From positions 337,001 to 401,000 of the forward strand of contig CALYLW010000288.1 in assembly GCA_944989445.1 (NCBI GenBank): DNA of 64,000 nucleotides, given 5' to 3'. The notes under the pieces are model-generated. The model did no database searches. It worked only from the letters and a program-made list of their open reading frames with translations, and was not told the DNA's origin. Source of the stretch: Ampullaceana balthica. Its lineage: Eukaryota > Mollusca > Gastropoda > Lymnaeidae. Made by a program: the position numbers and the translations under genes. Numbering within the stretch: the first letter of the stretch is position 1; each line of letters begins with the position of its first letter. Below are positions 1-9,757 of this stretch, piece by piece.

Positions 1-124
1 ACGAAAATTTGTATGAGTTTGTTCTTGCATACGGAATAAGAAAGGTGTTTTTATCCTTATGTCTATCTGAGGGTTGTATTGAGTTATCTTTGTGTTGTAT
101 TTCTAAATTATAGTTAATTGCTTT

Positions 125-275
125 ATGTATGATTACTACTTTACTCTTGGTTCTTCTATCCTCTAGTGTTTCAAGGTTTAATGATTTAACTAATGGGGTT
201 ATTCTAGTCAGTTTTGAATATTCTCCAGTAATGAATATGGCAGCTCTTTTTTATCTAGGAACTTTGGGGATTAAT
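125..275 (-). pseudogene. LINE reverse transcriptase C-terminal scrap
   Basis: Read on the minus strand, this stretch encodes residues like AAIFITGEYSKLTRITPLVK followed by LETLEDRRTKSK. The same conserved C-terminal block of a non-LTR reverse transcriptase appears on the plus strand near 56690-56790. Only this short block is present and it has no start. It is a dead LINE fragment of the CR1/Jockey-like type; the clade assignment is tentative. Confidence 0.55.
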
Positions 276-1113
276 AATAGTTATTATTTATTTTTCAACA
301 GTATTTTAGTATATGGAACTGACAACCCTGTTGTAGAGTTTAAAACCTTTTCTAACGTAAACAAATATCCTTCAAATGAAATTACACACGCTTAAAAACT
401 TTTATGCAGCACTCATTTTCGTTTATTTCTAACGCGCAATGGTCTAAGGAATTTCTTATGCAACCAAGCAATTAAATACGGGAATAACTCAATCGCATTT
501 ACCATTAAAATCAAACTGCTGTTTAAAAATGATAAAAGTTAATTCATAATCATTTTAAGTATAGCACGCATGCTCAGAGCCCCGGGTTGTCTTAAACTCT
601 AACTCATGAGGAATGTCTTTCAATGTCTCTTACATGATCATCTATGGTTTTACATTCCTACATTAACTAAGGTAAACTGTTCAACATCTTAGGCGTTATC
701 GATTCAAAGAAGTGAACCCTCAAGGACTTCTTGATATGGAGTGTAATCAACAAAGTAGTCCAATTACAAACAGATGATTACAAATCAGTACTTTGACAAA
801 ATGAGTTGAAGTTTGTTGTCAACGCGCCCACTTAATGTAAAGATCTTTAAAAACTGTGTGAATTGGTCAGATTCCCGTATCTACAAAACATTGCATACTG
901 CATTAAAATATATATTCAGTGCTCTCTGAAACTGTTTTATAAGAAAACCCAATGACATACATATATATATTTACAGTAATAAAGAACGGAATTAATTCGT
1001 GAGACTTCTAGACTTTTGCTATTATTCGGTTTCACGGAACATCTTTGAGATACACATTCGATGGAGCATAATAAATATTTGGTAAACATTGGTCAAAATT
1101 ATTTATATTCTTT
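276..1113. other. AT-rich sequence, nothing recognised
   Basis: No open reading frame with recognisable content, no repeat shared with the rest of the window, and no RNA gene was seen here. Confidence 0.5.
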
Positions 1114-1523
1114 AGGTCTGCGGAAATTAACGATTAATTAATCGATTAAGCGTTAAATTTTTATTCGATTAAAATTCGATTAAAATTTAAGAAAATATTT
1201 CTAATTTTGTTTCCAATTCATTAATAATTTATATTTTTGTTACTTACATATTTTTCCCTCGTATTACTATTATTTTTTTAGACGTGCATATGTAAACAAA
1301 AAGATTTTTTTTCCTTATTTTTTGCATAGCATAATGAATTTGTCGTGTTACGTCACACAATTTGTGAGCCATGGAATTACCACGACTTAAACGATTTCGC
1401 GAAATAATGAATCGCAACTTAACGGTATCTATATATGCGTTTTACTAATATAATTAATATAAATTAATCGATTATTTTTTCCGATTAATCGAACAATATT
1501 TTTTTTAATCCATATCAGCCCTA
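1114..1523. mobile_element. TIR MITE rich in ATTAATCG
   Basis: The left end AGGTCTGCGGAAATTAACG and the reverse complement of the right end (AGGGCTGATATGG) share an AGGBCTG start. Just inside both ends are ATTAATCG/CGATTAAT-type inverted blocks. A similar left end, TAGGGCTGCGGAAATTAA, occurs at 51343. There is no coding capacity. The superfamily is not resolved. Confidence 0.5.
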
Positions 1524-2260
1524 TTAGTTTTTAATGATTACGTAATCTGGTTTTAAGTTTGTAGCAAAATTACATATGACAATCAAAACCAATTTTAAAA
1601 TCAATATATTTTGGGTCTATGTTACCATTACTTTGTAGATAGTTTTCAATTTTAAAAAATTAATAAGCTATTGAAATTTTACGCAAGTAATTATTGCACT
1701 TTTAATCTACTTGATTTGTGCATCAACAAATGGCATAACCCAAATTCTTATGCCTGTAACTTTCTTTTTAAAATGTCTTAGAAAGAAAGACAAAAGCTAA
1801 GAAACATAACCTTATTGAGCACTCAACGAGGGAGTCATTCTTAAAATCCAGTACAGGTTTGAGAACCACTCTTCTGAATCGTGGTAACATAATAAGTTCA
1901 TTCAATAAATCGAGACAACTAACTAATGGAAAATTGTTTTTACATTATCATCCCACATTTACAAGTAAATGATACTAAGTACATTCAACAACAGATTTTA
2001 TCACGGGAGATGCCGACAATTTGTTTAAAATATGATTGTTTTAAATATCTGATTCCACGGCCAGTTATGACGGAGTAAAATGATACTTTTCAAAAGATTT
2101 CTTTTGATCAATTTCTCCACTAAAGAAAATCATGAATAAAACTATGGAATGATATTCATAATTTTAATCTATTATCTTTGAAAAGTCAGTTCAGTTGTCT
2201 GTGCGGGCCTCAATAGCCGATTGGTCCCTCAAACTCCTACAGCCAATCACTTGGTGAGAA
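1524..2260. other. AT-rich sequence, nothing recognised
   Basis: No supported gene or repeat boundary was found. Confidence 0.45.
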
Positions 2261-2264
2261 AATT

Positions 2265-2380
2265 TAATCTCATTTCCATATTGAACCAATTTACGCGGAC
2301 GTTCAAAACGAGTTATTTTTGGTGCAGTATTTTTTCAAAGACTTTATTTTGAGCGGTGCGCGTTGGGATTTGTAATAAAA
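2265..2380 (-). repeat. Fragment of dispersed Helitron-like repeat A
   Basis: Contains TTTACGCGGACGTTCAAA and GAGCGGTGCGCG blocks. These recur at about 10930-11030, and in reverse at about 16665-16700 inside a fuller copy (16553-16853). It is a truncated reverse copy of that family. Confidence 0.45.
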
Positions 2381-2401
2381 AAACTGTGTTTTACGGGTTA
2401 T

Positions 2402-2495
2402 TAAATCCCTTATATTAACTTCGATATCTTGTCTGTCGTCATCTCTCTCTGTCGTGATCTCTCTCTCTGTCGTTCGCGGGCGGGCGGAAAAACAA
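2402..2495 (-). repeat. Partial copy of AAATCCCTTATA-ended repeat
   Basis: Starts with AAATCCCTTATATTAACTTC, then a CTCTCTCTGTCGT-rich tract and GCGGGCGGGCGGAAAA. The same order is seen at 9203-9300. It is a truncated copy in the same orientation as the 9203 copy. Confidence 0.5.
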
Positions 2496-2598
2496 AAGTA
2501 AATTTAAAAAACCCATAAAAACAAAGTTTTTGACTATAAATCCCTTATATATGAGACATAACTAAATATGTGACATTCTCATTGGAGGGCTGAGTCAC

Positions 2599-4532
2599 TT
2601 AGACTCTTATAGCCCGGCCTACAATACCAACGGCGAGCCTCAACATAAGGGCATCGCCATGGAGATACTCTTCCACAGTGCGTGGGCTGTCTGATCCGTC
2701 CGTGTCCCCAATTGCCACAGAGCATCGGGTCAGAAGATGTGCCACTGTTTCCTCGGCCATACCACATAAACGGCAGCCGGGTTCCCTGTTCCTATCGAGC
2801 CTATTCAAGTAGCTGTTTGTTGGACAATGTCCAGTCCGCATTTGCGTAATGAGGGACTGGCAGCTACGAGGAAGCTCCCACCAGGGATCTCGCTTGCGCG
2901 GTCGCGGCATTTCGTTGTATAGCACCCTTGCCGTGTCACCATTTTCCCAGCCCGCAAGCCATCTTTCCATAAAGAAGGCTTTTAGCCACGATTTGACTCC
3001 CAACTGAGTCATTGGGCGATTGATTTGGGGCTGGGCAGCGCCCTGTTGCGCCAGCAGGTTTGCCCTTTCCTGCTGTGGTATTCCTGCGTGCCCTGTAATG
3101 TACTGCAGGACAACCATGCCCCCGCGAGATCTAATGTTGTCCACGATCTCTAGTACAGCATTGACAGTTTTCGTCTCCAATGAGCTCCGACCCAAGAGTT
3201 CCAGGGAGGATCTTGAGTCGGTGAAGACTACGACTGTTGGAAAAACCTTTCTTCTACATAGGCGTAGGCGCACTTCTTTCACACCCCTGTGAATTGCTTC
3301 TAGCTCGGCATCCCCGCCCGAAGCTATCAATCCACATGGTCCCAGACAGCTCAGCTGCTGCCGGTCCCCCCGCGGGGTATTCAATCAGTGCGCCGTACCC
3401 GCTTCGTCCATCTGTGAAGCATGAGCCATCTGCGTATACTCTCACTACGCCGGTTCCATAAGCATTAATAGTTCTCAGTGCTTCCTCGTGCTGAAGCTCT
3501 ACTGGACTATTTTTTCTCACCGCGGCATTTGCCAGTGTCAAACGTAGATCGGGCGGAGAGAAGCATTCGTGGGGTCCCCTCGCCGGGACCCATGGACATT
3601 TTTTCCCCTGTTTTTGGGTAAATTGACTGAAACCTCAAGCTCGTTGACCGCATCCATAAAGGAGGGTCGTTTCAGTCGCGAGCGTTTTACCCACCTGTCT
3701 TGTATCTGAAAACAGGGTTCATCACCGTAGTTAGTATTGCCTTCTCTCGCCGTACTTTGAGCGGTTCCACGTTTGACAAGATTTCTACCGCGGCGTTGGG
3801 TGTGGTACGTAACGCCCCGCACACCAATCTTAGCGCTTGGTTTTGGGACTCTATCCAGGTCTTCGAGCGCTGTTCTGCTCGCAAAGGCCTGGATGGGGAG
3901 GCTGTAGTCAATGGCGCTTCTCACTTTGCTGAGGTAAAGAGCTCTCAGCGTTCTTGCGTCAGCACCCCAATTTGTGCTAGCCAGTTTTTTCACCAGGGAC
4001 AATTGAGCAGAGGTTTTGGCTCGCAATTCACGTATATGATTGTGCATCTGGAGTTTATGGTACAGTCGCACGCCCAAATACGTTGGTGTCTTGTCCCAAT
4101 TCAGCCTTTTCCCGCAGATGTTGAGCACAACATCGTGTTTTAGTGCATTCCTTCCATTTGTGAAAATGGAGTGGACGGTTTTTTTCTGTGTTCACTATGA
4201 GTCTCCATTTGTTGGCATATGCTTCGATCTTATCGAGGTCGCGCTGTAGTCTGTGCTGCAAATTCGCTACGTCTTTACCGGACGTCAAGACAACCAAGTC
4301 GTCTGCGAACATCATGCTCTGACACTCGATAGACGTTTGAATGTCGCAAACGTATGCTAGGAACAGCGTACAGCTTAAGGCAGACCCCTGAGGGAGTCCG
4401 TCCTGCAGCCGAGCTTCACTGGATATAGAGTCCCCCATGCGGGTTCTGATCGTTCTATTCTCCAAGAACGAGTGTATCCAGGCGTGCATTTTCGCTGTTA
4501 TTCCCAATTGCTGGAGCTTATACATAAGTCCA
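2599..4532 (-). pseudogene. Decayed RT thumb and RNase H of the LINE
   Basis: Successive minus-strand frames carry the pieces in order. They are: RT palm and FADD box (4055-4530); a conserved post-RT block with TPTYLGVRL and AIDYSLPIQAFAS (3700-4128); RNase H start YADGSCFTDGRSGYGALI (3390-3480); and RNase H centre and end (2599-3384) with AELEAIH, FTDSRSSLELL and ITGHAGIPQQERANLLAQQG. The RNase H position that is usually Asp in the final motif (ERADLLA in relatives) is Asn here. After it comes a CCHC-like block (CRLCGMAEETVAHLLTRC) usual in these LINEs. At least three frame changes separate the pieces. Confidence 0.75.
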
Positions 4533-4813
4533 TAAAGTAATGGGGGTGAGACTGCAATCAGGCTTTTTAAAAAGGTAAATGCATAAAATAAAAACAGGGT
4601 ATTAGTAGGCCTGACAGGACGTAACACAACAGCGAACGTTTCGGCAAAGAGCCTTCTTCAACGGACAAATAGTACACAAATGAAACGAATAAAACGAAAT
4701 AATAGAAAAAAACACTTAGCTGCGGTGAAATCCAAGTAGTCCAGTAGAGATAAAGCAAGGAGAGAAAAGTAAGAACTTAAATAGGAAAGGAAAGGGTGGG
4801 TGTGGCCAATCAA

Positions 4814-5609
4814 TCAGCTTGTCAGTGCGAACACAACGTTGATCCCATGTGGTGTAAGAGTCCCATATTCATGGATTAGTCTATTCTCCAGACTGACCCG
4901 GCCGGGTGTGTTTGTACAAGAAACCAAGGCGGTGACAGACATGTCATCGACGCCCATGTGGTCCCGTCCATTGAAGTGTCGGGAGACAGGACACTGTTTG
5001 TCTTGTTTAATGGCACGTACATGTTCCGCGATACGGCAAGAGAGTAACCTCCCCGTTTCACCAATGTACTTCAAAGGACAGAGCTTACACGCAATGGTGT
5101 AGACCACATTGCGGCTAGTACAAAGATAGCCATTCCTAATCTTGAATGTCCCCTTAGGGAAGACAATCTGGTCCGTCTGGGTAACAAAGGGACATGTCTT
5201 GCAGCGATTACGACCACATGGCTTAGTGCCCAGATGGGAGGACGGAATAAGCAGACGGCTACGAACCAATAGGTCTCGCAGATTTTTGTCCCTCCTGAAT
5301 ACAATGAGGGGTGGGGTGGAAAATATGTTGTTTGTCTCAGGGTCCGCGAGGAGGATGGTGCGGTTTTTCACAAATATTTTCTTTTGCTCTGATGTTGTGG
5401 GGATGGTATGTGAGCACCAATTTGCTCCTTTCATTACTATCACTGGAGCGTGATACAAAGGCGTCGGCCCGAGTGAAGTTTTTAACTCGCTGAAGTGCAG
5501 ATTGAAGTATAGCTTCAGGGTAAGACCTTTGTCTAAAAAACTCCACCATTTCCAACGCCTTTTCCAAAAAGTCCTCATTAGATTGACACAGCCTACGGAG
5601 GCGAAGGAG
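4814..5609 (-). pseudogene. Penelope-like GIY-YIG endonuclease, left arm
   Basis: Same coding sequence as the right arm, on the minus strand. It starts in the RT thumb (LRLRRLCQSNEDF, FFRQRSYPEAI), then RVKNFTRADAF. A one-base insertion near 5383-5387 changes frame just before IFVKNRTILLADPE. The GIY-YIG part (VVYTIACKLCPLKYIGETGR, RIAEHVRAIKQ) is open to a stop at 4814. One substitution relative to the right arm is visible near 5470. The frameshift makes this arm a pseudogene. Confidence 0.75.
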
Positions 5610-5611
5610 TT

Positions 5612-6508
5612 GTGTTCATCAACTTTGTTGATTCTTTTCACCCCTCCATTAAGTTCATTCACACGATTTCAGAACTATCGGTTAATTTCCTGGACATTAC
5701 TGTAACTCTCCAGAAGAACCGCCTCCTCACTTCGGCCTACTTCAAACCTACGGACAGTCACTCTTACCTACTCTATCCCTCGTCTCATCCCAAATCCTGT
5801 AAGGATTCTATTCCATTTTCACAACTCCTTCAGCGAGTTAAAAACTTCACTCGTGCCGACGCCTTTGTATCACGCTCCAGTGATAGTAATGAAAGGAGCA
5901 AATTGGTGCTCACATACCATCCCCACAACATCAGAGCAAAGGAAATATTTGTGAAAAACCGCACCATCCTCCTCGCGGACCCTGAGACAAACAACATATT
6001 TTCCACCCCACCCCTCATTGTATTCAGGAGGGACAAAAATCTGCGAGACCTATTGGTTCGTAGCCGTCTGCTTATTCCGTCCTCCCATCTGGGCACTAAG
6101 CCATGTGGTCGTAATCGCTGCAAGACATGTCCCTTTGTTACCCAGACGGACCAGATTGTCTTCCCTAAGGGGACATTCAAGATTAGGAATGGCTATCTTT
6201 GTACTAGCCGCAATGTGGTCTACACCATTGCGTGTAAGCTCTGTCCTTTGAAGTACATTGGTGAAACGGGGAGGTTACTCTCTTGCCGTATCGCGGAACA
6301 TGTACGTGCCATTAAACAAGACAAACAGTGTCCTGTCTCCCGACACTTCAATGGACGGGACCACATGGGCGTCGATGACATGTCTGTCACCGCCTTGGTT
6401 TCTTGTACAAACACACCCGGCCGGGTCAGTCTGGAGAATAGACTAATCCATGAATATGGGACTCTTACACCACATGGGATCAACGTTGTGTTCGCACTGA
6501 CAAGCTGA
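5612..6508 (+). pseudogene. Penelope-like RT thumb plus GIY-YIG endonuclease, right arm
   Basis: One open frame of 298 codons. It begins in the RT domain (FHPSIKFIHTISELSVNFLD, then AYFKPTDSHSYLLYPSSHP, typical of Penelope-like RTs). It jumps from FSQLL to QRVKNFTRADAF and continues to a Cys-rich linker (CGRNRCKTCP). It ends in a GIY-YIG nuclease: VVYTIACKLCPLKYIGETGR with downstream Arg and RIAEH. The left arm keeps about 108 bp between FSQLL and QRV that this copy has lost. The fingers and palm with the catalytic Asp residues are absent, so this is a 5'-truncated copy. In complete elements the protein combines reverse transcription with target nicking. Confidence 0.8.
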
Positions 6509-6654
6509 TTGATTGGCCACACCCACCCTTTCCTTTCCTATTTAAGTTCTTACTTTTCTCTCCTTGCTTTATCTCTACTGGACTACTTGGATTTCACCGC
6601 AGCTAAGTGTTTTTTTCTATTATTTCGTTTTATTCGTTTCATTTGTGTACTATT

Positions 6655-6712
6655 TGTCCGTTGAAGAAGGCTCTTTGCCGAAACGTTCGCTGTTGTGTTA
6701 CGTCCTGTCAGG
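6655..6712 (+). ncRNA. Hammerhead-like ribozyme candidate in Penelope 3' segment
   Basis: TTGAAGA (6661-6667), hairpin AGGC/GCC, GAAA (6680-6683), then a stem ACGT (6683-6686) pairing ACGT (6700-6703), followed by C at 6704. This gives a GUC triplet at the expected cleavage position. Hammerhead motifs are known from Penelope-like elements. The first core block is UUGAAGA rather than CUGAUGA and stem I pairs weakly, so activity is doubtful. The left arm carries the mirror copy at about 4610-4667. Confidence 0.4.
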
Positions 6713-7406
6713 CCTACTAATACCCTGTTTTTATTTTATGCATTTACCTACATAAGTCCAGTACGCCAGACCTTGTCATAGGCCTGTTTTAGGTCGAAAA
6801 ACACAGCCAATGTATGGTTTCGCAACTGTAGCTCATTCGTGATAGTTTGCACAATACGGACAACCTGGTCCATCGGCTGGCGTCCATTACGGAAGCCGCC
6901 CTGAGTCACAGCTAAAAGTATTGATTATGTTCAAACGCGACAAACATTTACAGACTGAAACCGAAATTATATCCCCTTGCTTTAAAACTGGGAAAAGGGG
7001 GGAGGGGTGTTGACATGGACGGGTGGCGTCAACGCGTTAACTCAACTCCAGGTGGTTTACCTGGTTAAAACACGAGATGTGTTCACCACTGGTTTGCGTG
7101 AAGTCAAGTGACCCGTAAAATGTAAACAATAGCGACCGCTACATATAGTTTATATAGATAAACTAAAATGCATTAATTTAATTCGATCGATCTGAAATTT
7201 TGATACGATGCATTGTTAGGTGACACGGGTTCGTGTGCCAAATTTCAGCTCGATGGCTTCACGGGAAGTTGGTCATTTTTTACTTTTGTTTTTCCGCCCT
7301 CCCAACCGACCGACCGCGAGCCCGAGACAGAGAGAGACGGCGGGGAAGTTAATATAAGGGATTTAATAAAAAAAAACACACACGTAAAAACAAAGTTTTT
7401 GACTAT

Positions 7407-7642
7407 AAATCCCGTATATAGGAGATAGAGCTTAAAGTATTGATTATGTTCCAATGCGACAAACATTTACAGCCTGAAAATGAGTGAATTCCTCCTGGTT
7501 AAAACACGAGATGTGGTCATCGATGGCTGGCGTGAAGTCAAGTGACCCGTAAAATGTAAACAATAACGACTGCTACATATAGTTTTATATAGATAAACTA
7601 AAAATGCATTAGAGACGGCGGTGAAGTTAATACAAGGGATTT
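7407..7642 (+). repeat. Internally deleted MITE-like repeat copy
   Basis: Left end AAATCCCGTATATAGG, right end TTAATACAAGGGATTT. The middle matches the 6912-7365 copy (CATTTACAG, GTGACCCGTAAAATGTAAAC) with a large internal deletion. It stands head to tail with the preceding copy. A conserved flank (AACAAAGTTTTTGACTAT) precedes the left ends of several copies. Confidence 0.55.
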
Positions 7643-7727
7643 AAAAAGGACGCTTTTGTTTCCTTTAGTTTAAATGGTATGATTTTGAAACACTGATTTA
7701 TTAATTACAAAGTTATAGAATACTTAT

Positions 7728-7850
7728 ATTTACATGTCGAGCGCATGCCGGACCATCGGCTCTCATAGAGGCTCTTCTATGGCGAGCTTACTGATTGGCA
7801 TAGAGCACGTGAGGATCCAGGAAAGCGCTACAAATGAGGTCAAAAGTGTT
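7728..7850 (+). pseudogene. RTE-like LINE C-terminal scrap
   Basis: The plus strand encodes RMPDHRL, a stop, then RLFYGELTDWHRAR followed by a GKRYK-like end. This resembles the RMPDERLPKRIFYGEL block of the intact copy at 10295-10350. It is a short dead fragment. Confidence 0.5.
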
Positions 7851-7914
7851 ATTCTCCAATCAAACCAAAGTCATGTTCTCTGGACTCCATTCCACTTCAC
7901 AGTTGACCCGCCTT

Positions 7915-8085
7915 AACGCATAGGCCCATTGGACATTTGCCCGGGGGCCCAAGATCCTAGGGGCCCCATGGGAATATGTTTATTTTTATATATTATGTAT
8001 ATTTATTTTTTATTCCTGCGGGGAAGGGGCCCAACACTATTTCTTTGCCCGGGGCCCAAACTGGTGTAAAGACGGCTCTGAGTTG
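7915..8085. repeat. GGGGCCC-rich low-complexity repeat
   Basis: Contains GCCCGGGGGCCCAAG, AGGGGCCCCATGGG and GCCCGGGGCCCAAA in 130 bp of otherwise AT-rich DNA. Likely a repeat fragment; family unknown. Confidence 0.35.
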
Positions 8086-8435
8086 ACCGAGTCGGTACAT
8101 CATTTACTCCCAATAACCCATATAGTAAATGAGAGTCTATCATCTGGTACTTTTCCCTCTTCGTGTAAGTTTGCTGTCCTAAAACCCTTGCTGAAAAACA
8201 TGGTTAAGATCAAAGCAATTGGAAATCAACCCGTATAAAATGTTTCATTTCATCGAAAGCCATACAAATACTTGTCTTTAAAACAAAAAGGCTTGTTTTG
8301 TCCAATATCATGTATCATTGTTTGTTGTTTTTTCTTTCTTTTTTTATTACGCGACTATTTTATTATACAGTATGTCTTAAGAATTTAATAATAATTTTAT
8401 TACTTATGTAAGTACTTAAATTAATGTTTATGGTA

Positions 8436-8471
8436 CTGATGAAGGCATTAGCCGAAACGTTTACTATCGTA
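8436..8471 (+). ncRNA. Hammerhead ribozyme core motif
   Basis: CTGATGA (8436-8442), stem II AGGC-ATTA-GCC, GAAA (8454-8457), short stem III ACG/CGT closing an 8-nt loop (8457-8470), then A at 8471, giving a GUA triplet. All invariant core bases of the hammerhead are present. Stem I is not convincingly paired. It is probably the 3' remnant of a Penelope-like element. Confidence 0.45.
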
Positions 8472-8584
8472 TTAGTTTAATAATAAAGCTCAAATTTATT
8501 GTTTTCATTAAAAAAATTTGGTGTATTTTTTATTTTCTACTTTATACCAGGAAACTTCATCTACTTATCGAAAACATGCTGTTA

Positions 8585-9190
8585 AAAGCCAATTATTCGC
8601 AGACGATATGCAGCTATACACTCACACACATCCCTCTGTTATTGTCCTCAATATTCAAGACTTGCAGGCGTGCATTGCTTAGGTCAAGTCTTGGATGACT
8701 TTCAGCAAGCTGAAGCTGAATGATGAGAAGACCGAAGCTCCCCTCCTTTGCACTAATAAATCATACAGTACTTTGTCTCTTCTGACTTCTATTCACGGTT
8801 CACAGCCTCTACTAGGAATCTTGGCTACACAATTTCTGTAAATATGTCTACTAATAACTTCATCACTGACATCTGCTTACACCGCGATCCGTCAGATCAG
8901 CTCAATCCGCCACTACCTAGCAGTTAGTGCAACGAAAACTCTTATCTGTGCTCTTGTTCTCTCTCATCGTGATTATTGTAATTCTCTTCTTTTAGGTTCG
9001 CCAAAAGAATAAATTGAAAAAATACAGAAAGTTCAAAATTCAGCTTCCATGCTAGTCTTTAAGGAAAAAATAAACATGACCATATTACTCGGCTATTTTA
9101 TTCACTTCATTTGCTCCCTATAGTTGCACGGATGGATTACAAACTTTCTGCTCTGTGTTACAACTTCTTTTCTGACTTATGCAACGTATG
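8585..9190 (+). pseudogene. L2-like LINE reverse transcriptase fragment
   Basis: Conceptual translation gives QLFADDMQLYTHTHP (FADD catalytic box), then VKSWMTFSKLKLNDEKTEA and LVLSHRDYCNSLLLGSPK. IEKIQKVQNSASMLVF and LLPIVARMDYKLSALCYNFF follow. This is the order found in L2/CR1-like LINEs. Several stops and frame changes interrupt it. A related antisense copy lies at 57010-57437. Confidence 0.65.
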
Positions 9191-9202
9191 CCGTTCCTTT
9201 TT

Positions 9203-9685
9203 AAATCCCTTATATTAACTTCACCGGCGTCTCTGTCTGTCGTCATCTCTCTCTCTCTCTCTCATTGTCTGTCTTGGGCGGGCGGAAAATTAGAAGTAAA
9301 AAATGACCACTTCCCGTGATCCGATCGAGCTGAAATTTGGCACACGGACCCGTCTCACCTAACAATGCATCGTATCAACATTTCAGATAAATCGAACGTA
9401 CCGTAAATAAATTAATGCATTTTTAGTTTATCCTTATATAACGTATGTAATTCAAATTCACGGTTTGTTATTTTTTTTTCCCACGTGAGAGTTTGAGTTG
9501 ACGCTTTGACGTCGACCCATCGAAGTACCGGCATGCTTTTGTTTACATTTTACGCGTCATGCTGAACTCGGTCCCCCCCCCCAAGGTTATGAAGCAAAGT
9601 TGTGTTAAGACAGATTCAGTCCGTAAATGCTTGTCGCGTTTGAAAATAATCAATACTGATAGTTATGACTCATATATAAGGGATT
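9203..9685 (-). mobile_element. Full-length copy of AAATCCCTTATA-ended MITE-like repeat
   Basis: Left end AAATCCCTTATATTAACTTC and right end TCATATATAAGGGATTT form terminal inverted repeats around 483 bp. The interior contains a (CT)n tract, GGGCGGGCGG, and GAGCTGAAATTTGGCACAC, also seen (reversed) at 7225-7260 and 57680-57715. No ORF. Confidence 0.6.
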
Positions 9686-9757
9686 TTTTTTTATGTGACT
9701 CTGCTGTTAGATCTAACATATAAAGCTCAGTTGGTGTTTGTATCTTTTTAATTTTGT

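Larger units (their letters stand above)
4533..6748. mobile_element. Penelope-like retroelement, palindromic double copy
   Basis: Inserted into the LINE with a 12-bp target duplication TACATAAGTCCA at 4521-4532 and 6749-6760. It is built as two inverted arms, 4574-5493 (minus-coding) and 5828-6748 (plus-coding), about 920 bp each. I saw only a few differences between them in the parts I compared. Both arms end outward in the same 3' untranslated segment. The central 330 bp holds non-duplicated RT sequence. Both copies are 5'-truncated and lack the RT catalytic core. About 41 bp (4533-4573) on the left has no partner on the right. Confidence 0.8.
2567..6911 (-). mobile_element. Non-LTR retrotransposon (RT + RNase H), split by a Penelope-like insertion
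   Basis: A 5'-truncated LINE on the minus strand. The reverse transcriptase starts at 6911 (GFRNGRQPMDQVV, then FFDLKQAYDKVW), is broken at 6749/4532, and resumes at 4520. It then runs through GLPQGSALSCTLF and the catalytic box MMFADDLVVL to an RNase H domain ending near 2599. The element is flanked by CTAAA target duplications in the MITE-like repeat. Frames are shifted several times, so it is not functional. RT followed by RNase H points to the I/Ingi/R1/LOA group; the exact clade cannot be settled by eye. Confidence 0.8.
2538..7365 (+). mobile_element. MITE-like repeat split by a LINE insertion
   Basis: The left end AAATCCCTTATATATGAG begins at 2538 and the right end TTAATATAAGGGATTTA finishes near 7365, so the termini are inverted. 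The element is interrupted after 2566: CTAAA at 2562-2566 is repeated at 6912-6916, and the sequence resumes as AAAGTATTGATTATG. The uninterrupted order is visible at 57470-57490. Other copies lie at 7407-7642, 9203-9685 (reverse) and 57445-57799. Non-coding. Confidence 0.6.

Noticed and set aside
3020..4249. Plus-strand frames overlapping the RNase H/RT region
   Set aside because: They are shadows of the minus-strand LINE coding sequence, which has the recognisable motifs.
4800..6522. Additional frames in both Penelope arms
   Set aside because: Each occurs twice as mirror images because the arms are inverted copies; only the GIY-YIG/RT frame has family motifs.
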